A stretch of 64,000 nucleotides of DNA from Flavobacterium sp. (GCA_016714905.1 JADKBW010000002.1:244032-308031); one strand, 5' to 3'. Shown: positions 18,748 to 27,020, counted from the first letter of the stretch. The notes: generated by a model not told the origin, from the sequence alone. Made by a program: numbers and translations.

Positions 18748-18779
18748 AAAAAAGTCCAGATTTTCATCTGGACTTTTTT
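18748..18779 (-). terminator. Rho-independent terminator of tRNA-Leu (bidirectional)
   Basis: A 10-bp stem AAAGTCCAGA/TCTGGACTTT with a short loop, A-rich on one side and T-rich on the other. On the minus strand it follows the tRNA gene by 2 nt; on the plus strand it could also end the SnoaL-like transcript. Confidence 0.85.
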
Positions 18780-18780
18780 G

Positions 18781-18862
18781 TGCGGATAATAGGACTCGAA
18801 CCTACACGCCTTGCGGCACCAGATCCTAAGTCTGGCATGTCTACCAATTTCACCATATCCGC
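18781..18862 (-). tRNA. tRNA-Leu (anticodon TAG)
   Basis: On the minus strand the sequence folds into a class II tRNA of 82 nt: 7-bp acceptor stem GCGGATA/TATCCGC with discriminator A, anticodon stem CCAGA/TCTGG around loop CTTAGGA (anticodon TAG, reads CUA), a variable arm, and a T arm GTAGG-TTCGAGT-CCTAT. CCA is not encoded. Confidence 0.95.
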
Positions 18863-18986
18863 GAAATAGAGGTGCAAATATAGATATTCTTTTTAAATTC
18901 CAAACATCAAATTCCAAATTACAATAAAAAAACATCAACTGGGAGAAATTTGGAATTTGGAACTTCACTATTGGAATTTCAATTTG

Positions 18987-18994
18987 TATATTTG
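18987..18994 (+). promoter_or_regulatory. Bacteroidota -7 box TATATTTG
   Basis: Full match to TAnnTTTG, 25 nt before the dipeptidase start at 19019. Confidence 0.6.
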
Positions 18995-19018
18995 AAATAC
19001 TAAAACAGTCAAACCAAC

Positions 19019-20407
19019 ATGGACAATATTAAATCATACGTGCAGCAGCACAAAGATCGCTTTATCAACGAGTTAATTGAATTGCTAAAAATTCCTTCCG
19101 TAAGCGCCGATCCCGCTTATTCTCAAGATGTTATTGACACCTCAGAAGCGGTCAAAACGAGCCTTCAAAAAGCAGGTTGTGATTTCGTAGAAATCTGCGA
19201 TACGCCTGGCTATCCAATTGTATATGGTGAAAAAATAATCGACAAGAATCTACCAACCATTTTAGTCTACGGACATTACGATGTGCAACCACCAGACCCA
19301 ATGGATTTGTGGACGTCGCCTCCATTTGAACCTGTAATTAAGACTACTGAAATCCATCCTGAAGGCGCCATTTTCGCCCGTGGTTCATGTGATGATAAAG
19401 GCCAAATGTATATGCATGTGAAAGCGCTAGAATATATGGTGCAATCCAACTCTTTGCCATGCAATGTGAAGTTTATGATTGAAGGGGAAGAAGAAGTCGG
19501 CTCGAAAAGTTTGGGCTGGTTTGTAGAACGCAACCAAGAAAAATTGAGCTGCGATGTAATTTTGATTTCCGATACGGGAATGATTTCCAACCAACAACCA
19601 TCCATTACAACAGGTCTTCGTGGACTAAGTTACGTAGAAGTCGAGGTAACTGGACCCAATCGCGATTTGCATTCTGGTTTATACGGCGGAGCGGTCGCCA
19701 ATCCCATCAACGTTCTGGCAAAAATGATCGCTTCATTGCACGACGAAAACAACCACATCACGATTCCTGGTTTTTACGAAAAAGTTGAAGAATTAACCGC
19801 AGCCGAAAGAGCCGAAATGGCCAAAGCGCCTTTCAATTTAGACAACTACAAAAAAGCTTTAGACCTCAACGACATTTATGGTGAAAAAGGTTACGTGACC
19901 AACGAACGCAACTCGATCAGACCCACTTTAGACGTCAACGGAATTTGGGGCGGCTACACTGGCGAAGGCGCCAAAACAGTCATTGCAAGTAAAGCTTATG
20001 CGAAAATATCCATGCGTTTGGTGCCACATCAAGACTGGGAAGAAATCACCGAATTATTTACCAAACATTTCGAAAGCATTGCGCCTGCAGGTGTTACCGT
20101 AAAAGTAAAACCCCATCATGGCGGTCAAGGTTACGTGACGCCTATCGATAGCATTGGCTATAAAGCAGCGAATATGGCTTATACGGAAACCTTCGGGATT
20201 CCTGCGATTCCCGTGCGTTCGGGCGGAAGTATTCCTATTGTTGCCTTGTTCGAAAAAGAACTCAAAAGCAAAACAATTTTAATGGGATTTGGGTTGGATT
20301 CGGATGCGATTCACTCACCCAACGAGCATTTCGGAATTTTCAATTACTTAAAAGGTATCGAGACGATTCCGTTATTTTACAAATATTTTGTGGAATTGAG
20401 TAAGTAA
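19019..20407 (+). CDS. M20 family dipeptidase
   Basis: A 462-residue zinc-dependent peptidase of the M20 family. Metal-site motifs in order: LVYGHYDVQP (His/Asp), RGSCDDKGQ (bridging Asp), EGEEEVGS (catalytic Glu plus metal Glu), LISDTGM (Asp) and DAIHSPNEHF (final His). The dimerisation ('lid') domain lies at ~residues 205-365 (GLRGLSYVEVEV, DLHSGLYGG). No signal peptide, so cytoplasmic. Family role: hydrolysis of dipeptides such as carnosine-like or Xaa-Gly substrates; the substrate is not predictable. It has its own promoter and is followed by a perfect hairpin. Confidence 0.93.
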   Translation: MDNIKSYVQQHKDRFINELIELLKIPSVSADPAYSQDVIDTSEAVKTSLQKAGCDFVEICDTPGYPIVYGEKIIDKNLPTILVYGHYDVQPPDPMDLWTSPPFEPVIKTTEIHPEGAIFARGSCDDKGQMYMHVKALEYMVQSNSLPCNVKFMIEGEEEVGSKSLGWFVERNQEKLSCDVILISDTGMISNQQPSITTGLRGLSYVEVEVTGPNRDLHSGLYGGAVANPINVLAKMIASLHDENNHITIPGFYEKVEELTAAERAEMAKAPFNLDNYKKALDLNDIYGEKGYVTNERNSIRPTLDVNGIWGGYTGEGAKTVIASKAYAKISMRLVPHQDWEEITELFTKHFESIAPAGVTVKVKPHHGGQGYVTPIDSIGYKAANMAYTETFGIPAIPVRSGGSIPIVALFEKELKSKTILMGFGLDSDAIHSPNEHFGIFNYLKGIETIPLFYKYFVELSK

Positions 20408-20412
20408 AAGTT

Positions 20413-20475
20413 AACACGAATTCCACGGATTAACACGAAAAAATTAGTGCTAATTCGTGGAATTCGTGTTTTATA
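20413..20475 (+). terminator. Perfect 15-bp hairpin after the dipeptidase gene (terminator or REP-like)
   Basis: AACACGAATTCCACG at 20413-20427 is perfectly complementary to 20456-20470, followed by TTTTAT. It starts 5 nt after the dipeptidase stop. The stem is long enough to terminate, but the T run is short, so it may also be a dispersed repeat of the same class as the other flavobacterial hairpins here. Confidence 0.6.
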
Positions 20476-20479
20476 TTAT

Positions 20480-20604
20480 GGCGTTACCACAAGGGTCGGG
20501 CTTTCCGCACTCGCTTTTTTTGTTTTGTCGGACCTATTACAAACGATTGGACTATTTCTAAAAACAAAAAAGAGCTCAAACATATGCTGCAATCCCTAAC
20601 GCAC
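20480..20604 (+). repeat. Structured intergenic repeat (GGGTCGGGCTTTCCGC element)
   Basis: The ends pair (GCGTTA at 20481 with TAACGC at 20597). Inside, a second stem joins CTCGCTTTTTTTGTTTTG with its near-complement AAAACAAAAAAGAG. The conserved block AAGGGTCGGGCTTTCCGC and the end GCAATCCCTAACGC are ones I recall from intergenic repeats in many Bacteroidota genomes. A DNA repeat or a structured RNA are both possible. Only one copy is present here. Confidence 0.55.
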
Positions 20605-20629
20605 ACTCCTGCAAAAAACCAATTTCACT

Positions 20630-20914
20630 TTAACTTCCGGCAATTGGCGATCCAAAAACACCAACTGCAAGTTCTGCCCAAATTAGAAGAAACAGGGTGA
20701 GAATGCTCAAACAAAGTAAGATTCTGTATTTGACCGTCGTGACTTTTCGCAAAACAAATTCGCACATAAAACCAGTTCCGAGCAGTAGTGCTCCCATGAC
20801 CATAAAATCGAACAGCGACCAATTTACTTCTGTGGTCATTTGCATCGCAAGGAATGGAATGAATAGCAGTAACGCGACGATACCTACAACAATAATATAC
20901 CTTTGGTTAGTCAT
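20630..20914 (-). CDS. Hypothetical membrane protein (94 aa, three helices)
   Basis: Three predicted transmembrane helices: residues ~7-25 (IIVVGIVALLLFIPFLAMQ), ~33-52 (LFDFMVMGALLLGTGFMCEF) and ~62-88 (ILLCLSILTLFLLIWAELAVGVFG). It is a compact hydrophobic protein of a kind common in Flavobacteria but without a named family that I recognise. It stands alone between an M20 dipeptidase and a glycosyltransferase gene. A role cannot be assigned. Confidence 0.7.
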   Translation of the reverse strand: MTNQRYIIVVGIVALLLFIPFLAMQMTTEVNWSLFDFMVMGALLLGTGFMCEFVLRKVTTVKYRILLCLSILTLFLLIWAELAVGVFGSPIAGS

Positions 20915-21042
20915 AATGATAATGTTTTTGTAAGCATTTTAGGAAAGAAAGTACACCTAAAAAGGGTAATCTTCAAATATTGACTCCAATGTAAGAAAAA
21001 TTAATTTTCTCCAAGCGAAACAATCAAACTTAATCGATTAAA

Positions 21043-22278
21043 CTATTTTTTATTCTTCGCTTCAATCCACCTCGACATATATCTGGTGCTCGCTGTCGTG
21101 TGATGTAGCAAGATCGCTCCCATAAAATTAGCATTTCGATGTGGCGCCAAACTTTTTTGAACAGAAAGAATCCTAGAAATAAAATCACTTTCAAAAAGAG
21201 ATTTTTCATACCGCTGGTTGACAATCACTACACCACTTAGTTGCGCTTGCTTCGAAGAAGTTTGATTTTGATACAATTCCTCCGCCGCCTTTGCAATAGC
21301 TTCTGGATCATCAGCAATACTGCCGCTCCAAGCCAAATTTCCATTCATCGACTCCGCTCCCACTGAAGTTGTAACACTCGGCGTTCCGCATTGCATCGCT
21401 TCGATGAGTTTTCCTTTGGCGCCTGCTCCAAATCGCAGTGGCGCTATAACCACTCGCGCTTTCGAAACCACATCAAAAGCATTCTTTGCTCGACCTAAAA
21501 CTAAAAATCGCTCTTTGGGATTGTGTAACTGTAATACTTTTTGCGACGGATAAGCCCCATAAATTTGCATCGAGGCTTCTGGCAATTCCTTTCGGATAAG
21601 CGGCCAAATAGCTTCTTTGAGATATTGCACAGCATTCCAATTGGGCTCGTGTAAAAAATTCCCAATAAAAATAAAATCCTTTCGTGCTTCAAAAGAAAGC
21701 CAACTTTGAATCGTTTCTTCATCAATAGCATCCACTAAGAAAGGCAAATAATACAAAAGACTTGGATCTATTTTAAAGTGTCTTTGCAACAATTCCACTT
21801 CTACTTCAGAAATCAACAAAGAAATATCACAGCGCAAAATACTGGCAATCTCCCGTTTTGCAGTATCGGAAAATAAATCATCTAAATGAAAATCCTCTTT
21901 TTCTTTGGTCGCTTTTTGACGCGCGATTCGTAACGAATGTAAGTCGATCGTGTCTAATACCCGCAAAGCATCCGGGCATTGTTCCGCAACCCGCCATCCA
22001 AATTGTTCCTCGACCATAAATCGATCGAACAAAACAATCGTCGGGTTCAATGCTTTTACAAATTCATCAAAACCAGAATCATTGATCGCAATAGCTACTT
22101 TTTCTACGCCTAAATTGGTTACATCGAACATAAACTCACTGTCTGATGCAGCGCTAGCAAAAGTGATTTTCCAACTTTGCTTCAAAAACAACTCGATGAG
22201 TTGCAGCATCCGTGTTCCCGCTCCAGAAGAATTCGGTTCGGGCCATACAAATCCAATAATCAAAAGTTGTTGCTGCAT
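21043..22278 (-). CDS. Glycosyltransferase family 4-like protein
   Basis: A 411-residue GT-B fold glycosyltransferase. The N-terminal nucleotide-independent half begins LLIIGFVWPEPNSSGAGTRMLQL, and the C-terminal half has the GT4-type donor-binding signature APLRFGAGAKGKLIEAMQCGTP and SVGAESM, with the E-x7-E spacing around the sugar nucleotide. No transmembrane segment, so peripheral at the cytoplasmic membrane. Likely adds a sugar during surface glycan or glycolipid synthesis; donor and acceptor unknown. No other glycan genes flank it. Confidence 0.85.
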   Translation of the reverse strand: MQQQLLIIGFVWPEPNSSGAGTRMLQLIELFLKQSWKITFASAASDSEFMFDVTNLGVEKVAIAINDSGFDEFVKALNPTIVLFDRFMVEEQFGWRVAEQCPDALRVLDTIDLHSLRIARQKATKEKEDFHLDDLFSDTAKREIASILRCDISLLISEVEVELLQRHFKIDPSLLYYLPFLVDAIDEETIQSWLSFEARKDFIFIGNFLHEPNWNAVQYLKEAIWPLIRKELPEASMQIYGAYPSQKVLQLHNPKERFLVLGRAKNAFDVVSKARVVIAPLRFGAGAKGKLIEAMQCGTPSVTTSVGAESMNGNLAWSGSIADDPEAIAKAAEELYQNQTSSKQAQLSGVVIVNQRYEKSLFESDFISRILSVQKSLAPHRNANFMGAILLHHTTASTRYMSRWIEAKNKK

Positions 22279-22406
22279 GTGAAAGTGACTATTTACGCCT
22301 GCAAATTAAAGCAAATTATTATTGACAAGAACTTAAAAAAGTACAAAACAAATCGCGACAAACGAATAAAAATCAACAAATTATAACAATATAAATTTAT
22401 TGGCGT

Positions 22407-22414
22407 TAAATTTG
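22407..22414 (+). promoter_or_regulatory. Bacteroidota -7 box TAAATTTG
   Basis: Full match to TAnnTTTG, 55 nt before the DUF4407 gene and divergent from the glycosyltransferase gene. Confidence 0.55.
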
Positions 22415-22468
22415 TAAAATCATCAAATCATCACAGCTAAACACGTTTTAGCATCTAAATCAATCATC

Positions 22469-23565
22469 ATGTTAAAATCCTTTTTTCTACTCTGTTCTGG
22501 AGTCGACAAAAACCTGCTACAAGGTTGCTCCGAAGGCGAACAAACCAAATATGTTGGAATTGGCGCCACCGTTTTCTTCACCGCCGTTATGGCTTTTATC
22601 GCAAGTGCTTACGCACTTTTTACTGTCTTTGACAGCGTTTATCCCGCATTGCTTTTTGGCGTTGTTTGGGGTTTATTGATTTTTAATCTCGACCGATTTA
22701 TCGTATCTACTATTCGAAAAAGAGATTCTTTTAAATGAATTGATACAAGCCTCACCCCGAATCATCCTGGCCGTCATTATTGCCATCGTCATTTCAAAAC
22801 CTTTAGAAATAAAGATTTTTGAAAAGGAAATCAATACTGTTTTATTGAAAAAAAAACGCCATGGCATTGAACAACAAGAAAGAAGTAGCCAATTACTTCC
22901 AATCCGATCTCGATAAAAACAAAACAGAAATCGACAGTCTCAAATCTGAAATCAACAAAAAAGAAACAGAAGTCAATCGTCTTTACGAAACCTATATCAA
23001 CGAAGCCGAAGGCACTAAAGGCACGATGAAATTGGGGAAAGGTCCGGTCTTTAAAGAAAAAATTGCCAAACATGACTTGGCGAAAGCAGAACTCGACACC
23101 TTACGAAAAAACAATTTGGATAAAATTGCCGAACGTGAGAAAAAAGCCAAAACATTGCAAGCAGATTTGGATAAAAAAGTCACCGACACCCAACCGATTA
23201 TTGACGGATTCGACGGATTGATGGCGCGAATTAATGCGTTGGGAAAATTGCCACTGATTCCTTCTCTATTTATTATGTTGTTGTTCCTGGCGATTGAAAC
23301 CTCGCCAATTATTGCAAAATTATTATCTCCAAAAGGCGAATACGACTACAAATTAGAAGATTTAGAAACGGCTCTGAAAGCAACACTAACACAAGATAAA
23401 TACCAACGAGAATTACTAGTGAAAACGAGCGCCGGTATGCATGATCGCGTATACGATGACATTTCACAAGACAAAAAACTCTATGATTTACAACGTAAAA
23501 AAGCGACAGAATTACTAGAGATACAGGCGAATGGCTTTTTGGAAAAACAGAAACGAACGCTTTGA
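22469..23565 (+). pseudogene. DUF4407 membrane protein, two homopolymer frameshifts
   Basis: A ~365-residue protein of the DUF4407 family. The N-terminal part (FLLCSGVDKNLL, then two helices, FGVVWGLLIFNLDRFIVSTIRK) is typical. The middle is a long coiled coil rich in Lys/Glu/Asp (around 22860-23180), followed by another helix (LPLIPSLFIMLLFLAIETSPIIAKLL) and a charged tail. Shifts: near 22729-22735 a T run is one short, and the A run at 22848-22856 has nine As where eight restore the frame. Both are homopolymer cases, so the gene is probably intact. Biochemical role unknown. Confidence 0.85.
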
Positions 23566-23577
23566 TAATAGTCTTTT

Positions 23578-23714
23578 ACCGCAAAGTTCGCAAAGTTATA
23601 CGCAGAGCGCGCAATGAAATAGTATTAAGAATAAAAACCCCGCAACTTATAAATTGTCGGGGTTCTTTTTTTAATCGTAGCGAACCTTGCGTACACCTTT
23701 GCGAACCTTGCGGT
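23578..23714. repeat. CGCAAAG-type inverted repeat enclosing a terminator
   Basis: ACCGCAAAGTTCGCAAAG at 23578 and the reverse complement of the right arm ending at 23714 (ACCGCAAGGTTCGCAAAG) form 27-nt imperfect inverted arms. The right arm ends at the first base of the stop codon of the MmcQ/YjbR gene. Confidence 0.75.
23634..23672 (+). terminator. Rho-independent terminator after the DUF4407 gene
   Basis: Stem AACCCCGCAA/TTGTCGGGGTT with an 8-nt loop followed by CTTTTTTT. It works for the plus strand; A-richness on the other side could also serve the convergent minus-strand gene. Confidence 0.85.
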
Positions 23715-24079
23715 TATAGTCCTAAAACCTCACCCTGTATTTTCTTCGTCAAGCTTTTAAAAACCAAATCATAGGAATGATCGATCAATTCTTTTAGAAA
23801 TTTGTCAGACAGATCATGGTTTACTTTTATCGTATTCCAATGCACCTTACTCATGTGATAACCTGGTTGGATATCATCGTACTCCGCTCGCAGTTCCTCT
23901 GCTCTTTCTGGATCGCATTTTAAATTTACCGACGGATTGCCTTTTTCCCATTCACTCAAAGAAGCCAGCGCGAACATCTTTCCACCTACTTTAAAAACCA
24001 AAGTGTCTTCATCAAACGGAAAATGTTCAGTTACTCCTTTTTTAGAAAGACAATAGTCGAAATACTGTTGAATATTCAT
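23714..24079 (-). CDS. MmcQ/YjbR family protein
   Basis: A 121-residue protein of the MmcQ/YjbR family, with the typical FDYCLSKKGVTEHFPFDEDTLVFKVGGKMFAL opening (shown in part: FPFDEDTLVFKV), NLKCDPERAEELR in the middle, and GYHMSKVHWNTI near residue 83. The fold resembles CyaY/MotA-like DNA-binding domains, but the function is not established. I choose ATG 24079, where family homology begins (MNIQQYFDYCL). The next gene upstream is an acetyltransferase in the same direction. Confidence 0.85.
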   Translation of the reverse strand: MNIQQYFDYCLSKKGVTEHFPFDEDTLVFKVGGKMFALASLSEWEKGNPSVNLKCDPERAEELRAEYDDIQPGYHMSKVHWNTIKVNHDLSDKFLKELIDHSYDLVFKSLTKKIQGEVLGL

Positions 24080-24113
24080 TTTCTTTTCTCTAAGTTCAAA
24101 AATCAATTATCAA

Positions 24114-24518
24114 TTATTTAATAATTTTTTCCATCATCCGTTCTGGATGGGCTAATAATTTAAATCCAAATTTTTCATAAACATGATGGGCATCTCGTGT
24201 TGCCAAACGCCAAATTTTTACGTTCTGCAATTGTGGTTCATTCATCATGGCTTCAATCAAAATAGAGGAATAGCCTTTTCCACGATGTGCTTCATCAATA
24301 AACACATCCATCATATACGCAAAAACCACATAATCGGTAATAACTCGGGCAAAACCAATTTGCTGGTCGTCGAGATAAATTCCAAAACAAAACGAATGAT
24401 CAATCGTAGTTTGAACTTCTTCGATGGTTCTTGCCGCCGTCCAGTAAATATCTTTTAAAAAGTTGTGAATAAACGGTAAGTTTAACTTCGCTTTGTCGGT
24501 CGAAACTTTTATCATCAC
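24114..24518 (-). CDS. GNAT family N-acetyltransferase
   Basis: A 134-residue GNAT enzyme. The acetyl-CoA binding motif A is present (VFIDEAHRGKGYSSILI, i.e. R-G-x-G-Y-S/G), preceded by strand QIGFARVITDYVVFAYMMD and followed by ATRDAHHVYEKFGF (motif B). The family member type (short, YIWTAARTIEEV opening) is common in Bacteroidota; the acceptor substrate is unknown. Its start overlaps the stop of the upstream cyclase-family gene by one base, so cotranscription is likely. Confidence 0.88.
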   Translation of the reverse strand: MMIKVSTDKAKLNLPFIHNFLKDIYWTAARTIEEVQTTIDHSFCFGIYLDDQQIGFARVITDYVVFAYMMDVFIDEAHRGKGYSSILIEAMMNEPQLQNVKIWRLATRDAHHVYEKFGFKLLAHPERMMEKIIK

Positions 24519-25285
24519 TATTGTATGGCAAATAAAATTGGTTTACTTGGACTCGCATCATTCTCAAAAGAAGCTATTTGTAGATTTAACAAATAACTAC
24601 CATCTTTCACCTCGTCCGCAACGAAAATTAATTCCGTAATCGTCGCATTCAATCGCGCATCCGCATTAAGATTGTTAATGTCTTTGACATTCCAAAAAGC
24701 TTTGTGCGACAAAAGCAAACCGTCGTCGTGTTCTTTATCGACACTGGGTAAATCAATCAACAAATGCTGAATTCCATTTTCTCTGATAAAAATCGCAGCC
24801 GCTTCTTCTAGATAAGGCGGATTGGTGTTGGAGTAATTTTGATGCAATTTCTCTTCATCGTTGGGCAAAGTGCGAATAACTACTGCTTCTGGAGTCTTTC
24901 CAGCCAACGCTTTTTCTACTTGATTCTTGGTAATTACCCAATCTTCAGTGATCCATTCTGGCGCAATTGAAATGAGTTCTGCCACAAAGAAAAACTGCTT
25001 CAACAATTGATTGACACTGTAAAAATCTCGGGTAATATGTCCCAAACATTCGGTGTGGGTGCCATGTCCGTGTGGGTTAAAGTGAATGTTATTGAAATTG
25101 GTCGATGAACTACCTTCTGACACTTTGCCAATCCAATCACCAAATCGAACGGGCTCAATGACTGGTTTGTCAAGGTACCAAGCGATTGGGTTTTTATCTG
25201 TGTTGGAAAGTGGTATAGAAATGTCGATGGGTTTGCAAAGATCGACTTTGAAGGTTTGGTTTTTGTGTTGAATTGTTGTTTGCAC
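24518..25285 (-). CDS. Cyclase family protein (kynurenine formamidase-like)
   Basis: A ~255-residue metal-dependent hydrolase of the cyclase family. The metal motif is NPHGHGTHTECLGHI (HxGTHxx), followed by AVVIRTL, PYLEEAAA (general family motif) and LLIDLPSVDKEHD near residue 190. Homologues include KynB-type arylformamidases, but no tryptophan-degradation genes are nearby, so the substrate is open. GTG 25285 fits the conserved start; an ATG at 25327 would add codons from a repeat. It overlaps the GNAT gene at the stop. Confidence 0.85.
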   Translation of the reverse strand: MQTTIQHKNQTFKVDLCKPIDISIPLSNTDKNPIAWYLDKPVIEPVRFGDWIGKVSEGSSSTNFNNIHFNPHGHGTHTECLGHITRDFYSVNQLLKQFFFVAELISIAPEWITEDWVITKNQVEKALAGKTPEAVVIRTLPNDEEKLHQNYSNTNPPYLEEAAAIFIRENGIQHLLIDLPSVDKEHDDGLLLSHKAFWNVKDINNLNADARLNATITELIFVADEVKDGSYLLNLQIASFENDASPSKPILFAIQ

Positions 25286-25298
25286 TCGTCTTGTTTTG

Positions 25299-25357
25299 TG
25301 CCGCAAAGGCTCTAAGTCACTAAGCATTTGAATTCGTGCCTTTGTGTCTTTGTGGCG
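25299..25357. repeat. CACAAAG/GCAAAGG-type inverted repeat
   Basis: TGCCGCAAAGGCTCTAAG on the left; the reverse complement of the right arm is CGCCACAAAGACACAAAG. It fills the gap between hemW and the cyclase gene and is related to the 23578 repeat and to a single arm near 27586 (GCCACTAAGACGCGAAGG). Confidence 0.6.
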
Positions 25358-25365
25358 AATTGTAA

Positions 25366-26499
25366 TTACTCCAAATTTATCAAAAATAAATCGGATGCTA
25401 TTCCATCGGTTAAAAACTTCCCTTTGGTCGTTGTTTTTATAATATCTCCATCCATCGAAAGCAATCCGTCATCAAGAAATTTACCAGCTTGCTTTTTTAA
25501 ATAAGTCAATGTTTCTGAACCAAATTCAATTTCAATTCGATTCAAATCAACACCCCAAATCGTTCGCAGTCCAGTCATGATATACTCGTTATATCGGTCG
25601 TGCATGGATAGCGTTTCTACTTCACTCGGCAATTGATGGTCCTGAATTGATTTCAAATACAAACTATTATTCGACACATTCCAACTTCTCGAAACACCAT
25701 CATAGCTGTGCGCTGATGGACCGATGCCAAGGTATTTTTTCCCTAACCAGTACGCAGAGTTGTTTTTAGAAAAGTAATTCGGTTTGCCGAAATTGGAAAG
25801 TTCATAATGAATAAAACCCTGTTCTTGAAGCATTTCGACCAAGATCGAAAATTGTTCTTGCGCAACATCGTCGTTGGGTTGTGCAATTTTTCCAGTTTGA
25901 ATCAGTTTCTTCAACGCCGTATTGGGTTCAACGGTCAAAGCATAACTGGAGATATGTGGAATGCCAAATGATAATGCGGTTTCTATATTTTGCCTCCATT
26001 TTTCGTGGCTCATTCCAGGAATGCCATAGATCAAATCGACCGAAATATTATCAAAGTGTTTTGTCGCTTCGGCAAGACAATTTTTGGCTTCCGCAGCATT
26101 GTGAGCACGGTTCATCATCAACAAATCATCTTCAAAAAAAGATTGAATTCCGATGCTCAGTCGATTGATTGGGCTTTTAGATAGTTCAATGATTCGGTCG
26201 CTGGATAAATCATCGGGGTTGGCTTCCAACGTGATTTCAGGATTTTCGACAACTTGATAATTCTTATAAACCGCATCGAGCAAAAATTGAATTTCTTCCA
26301 GGGTCAAGACGCTTGGCGTTCCTCCACCGAAATAAATGGTTTCAATCTTTTCGTTTTGAAATTCTCCCGCTCGTAATTGGAGTTCATTTGCCAATGCCAA
26401 CACCATATCGGCTTTCTTTTTCATCGAAGTCGAAAAATGAAAGTCGCAATAGTGACACGCTTGTTTGCAGAAAGGGATATGGATGTAGACGCCGCTCAT
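25366..26499 (-). CDS. hemW: Radical SAM family heme chaperone HemW
   Basis: A 377-residue radical SAM protein of the HemW type. The [4Fe-4S] cluster motif is CKQACHYC at residues 11-18 (CxxxCxxC) after YIHIPF; GGGTPS is the SAM-contact loop. The family marker NNSAYWLGKKYLGIGPSAHS is close to the HNxxYW motif linked to heme binding (here N-N-S-A-Y-W, without the His). The C-terminal HemN-type domain follows (EYIMTGLRTIWGVDL). Role by family: heme delivery to respiratory proteins; not a true coproporphyrinogen oxidase. A hairpin-bounded S23-like cassette begins 4 nt upstream of its start codon. Confidence 0.92.
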   Translation of the reverse strand: MSGVYIHIPFCKQACHYCDFHFSTSMKKKADMVLALANELQLRAGEFQNEKIETIYFGGGTPSVLTLEEIQFLLDAVYKNYQVVENPEITLEANPDDLSSDRIIELSKSPINRLSIGIQSFFEDDLLMMNRAHNAAEAKNCLAEATKHFDNISVDLIYGIPGMSHEKWRQNIETALSFGIPHISSYALTVEPNTALKKLIQTGKIAQPNDDVAQEQFSILVEMLQEQGFIHYELSNFGKPNYFSKNNSAYWLGKKYLGIGPSAHSYDGVSRSWNVSNNSLYLKSIQDHQLPSEVETLSMHDRYNEYIMTGLRTIWGVDLNRIEIEFGSETLTYLKKQAGKFLDDGLLSMDGDIIKTTTKGKFLTDGIASDLFLINLE

Positions 26500-26502
26500 T
26501 TT

Positions 26503-26536
26503 GAGTGTTCAGTGTTCAGTTCTTAGTGTTCAGTGG
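26503..26536 (+). repeat. GTGTTCAGT repeat cluster, boundary of an S23-like cassette
   Basis: Three units of AGTGTTCAGT/CTTAGTGTTC type between the hemW start and the S23-like gene. The inverted partner cluster is at 26990-27020. Confidence 0.75.
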
Positions 26537-26552
26537 GATTCAGATTTGAATG

Positions 26553-26924
26553 CTACTCTTTTTTCGAACCAAACTTTTCTGGATTTAATATCATATAGTT
26601 AATTAGTTTTCCTATTTCTTGGCTTTCTGAGGTTAATTCTTCAAAAAGAATTTTTGAAATATACTGACACTCAAATGCAAACGCTAACCAAACTTGTGTT
26701 TCAGAATTTTCTGCGTCAGAATCAGTCAACTTACTATAAAAATTCTTCGGATAAATTCTTTTTCTATAGGCTTCTGCAATAGTAACGGAGACACTTCTAG
26801 AGGAACGTCTAATTTGATCTGTTAATGAATAGATTTCTTCTTTTGGAAACGATTTTGTCATTTCAAAAATTTTCATTGCCAAACTAAACGATTTCTTGTA
26901 AGCTAATAATTCTTGAAATGTCAT
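26553..26924 (-). CDS. Four-helix bundle protein (23S rRNA intervening-sequence S23-like), second copy
   Basis: A 123-residue helical protein of the same family as the gene at 14883. Signatures: LLAYKKSFSLAMKIFEMTKSFP (helix 1), LTDQIRRSSRSVSVTIAEAYRKR (helix 2, the conserved QIRRS..SV..NI.E region), and SETQVWLAFAFECQYI (helix 3). It is not a recent duplicate of the 14883 protein; only the family pattern is shared. It lies between ruvC and hemW, on the same strand, and is enclosed by inverted clusters of GTTCAGT/GGTCAGT units. Role unknown; probably repeat-borne cargo. Confidence 0.9.
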   Translation of the reverse strand: MTFQELLAYKKSFSLAMKIFEMTKSFPKEEIYSLTDQIRRSSRSVSVTIAEAYRKRIYPKNFYSKLTDSDAENSETQVWLAFAFECQYISKILFEELTSESQEIGKLINYMILNPEKFGSKKE

Positions 26925-26989
26925 TGATATCTACTTAAATTGATTACTAAAAACTAGAGTCTTAAACCCTAATCCATATTCCATTCATC

Positions 26990-27020
26990 TGACCACTATT
27001 ACTCTGACCACTGACCACTA
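26990..27020 (-). repeat. GGTCAGTGG repeat cluster, inverted partner
   Basis: On the minus strand this reads TAGTGGTCAGTGGTCAGAG and further units, which align with the AGTGTTCAGTGTTCAG cluster at 26503. The first three bases of the minus-strand reading form the TAG stop of ruvC. Confidence 0.75.
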
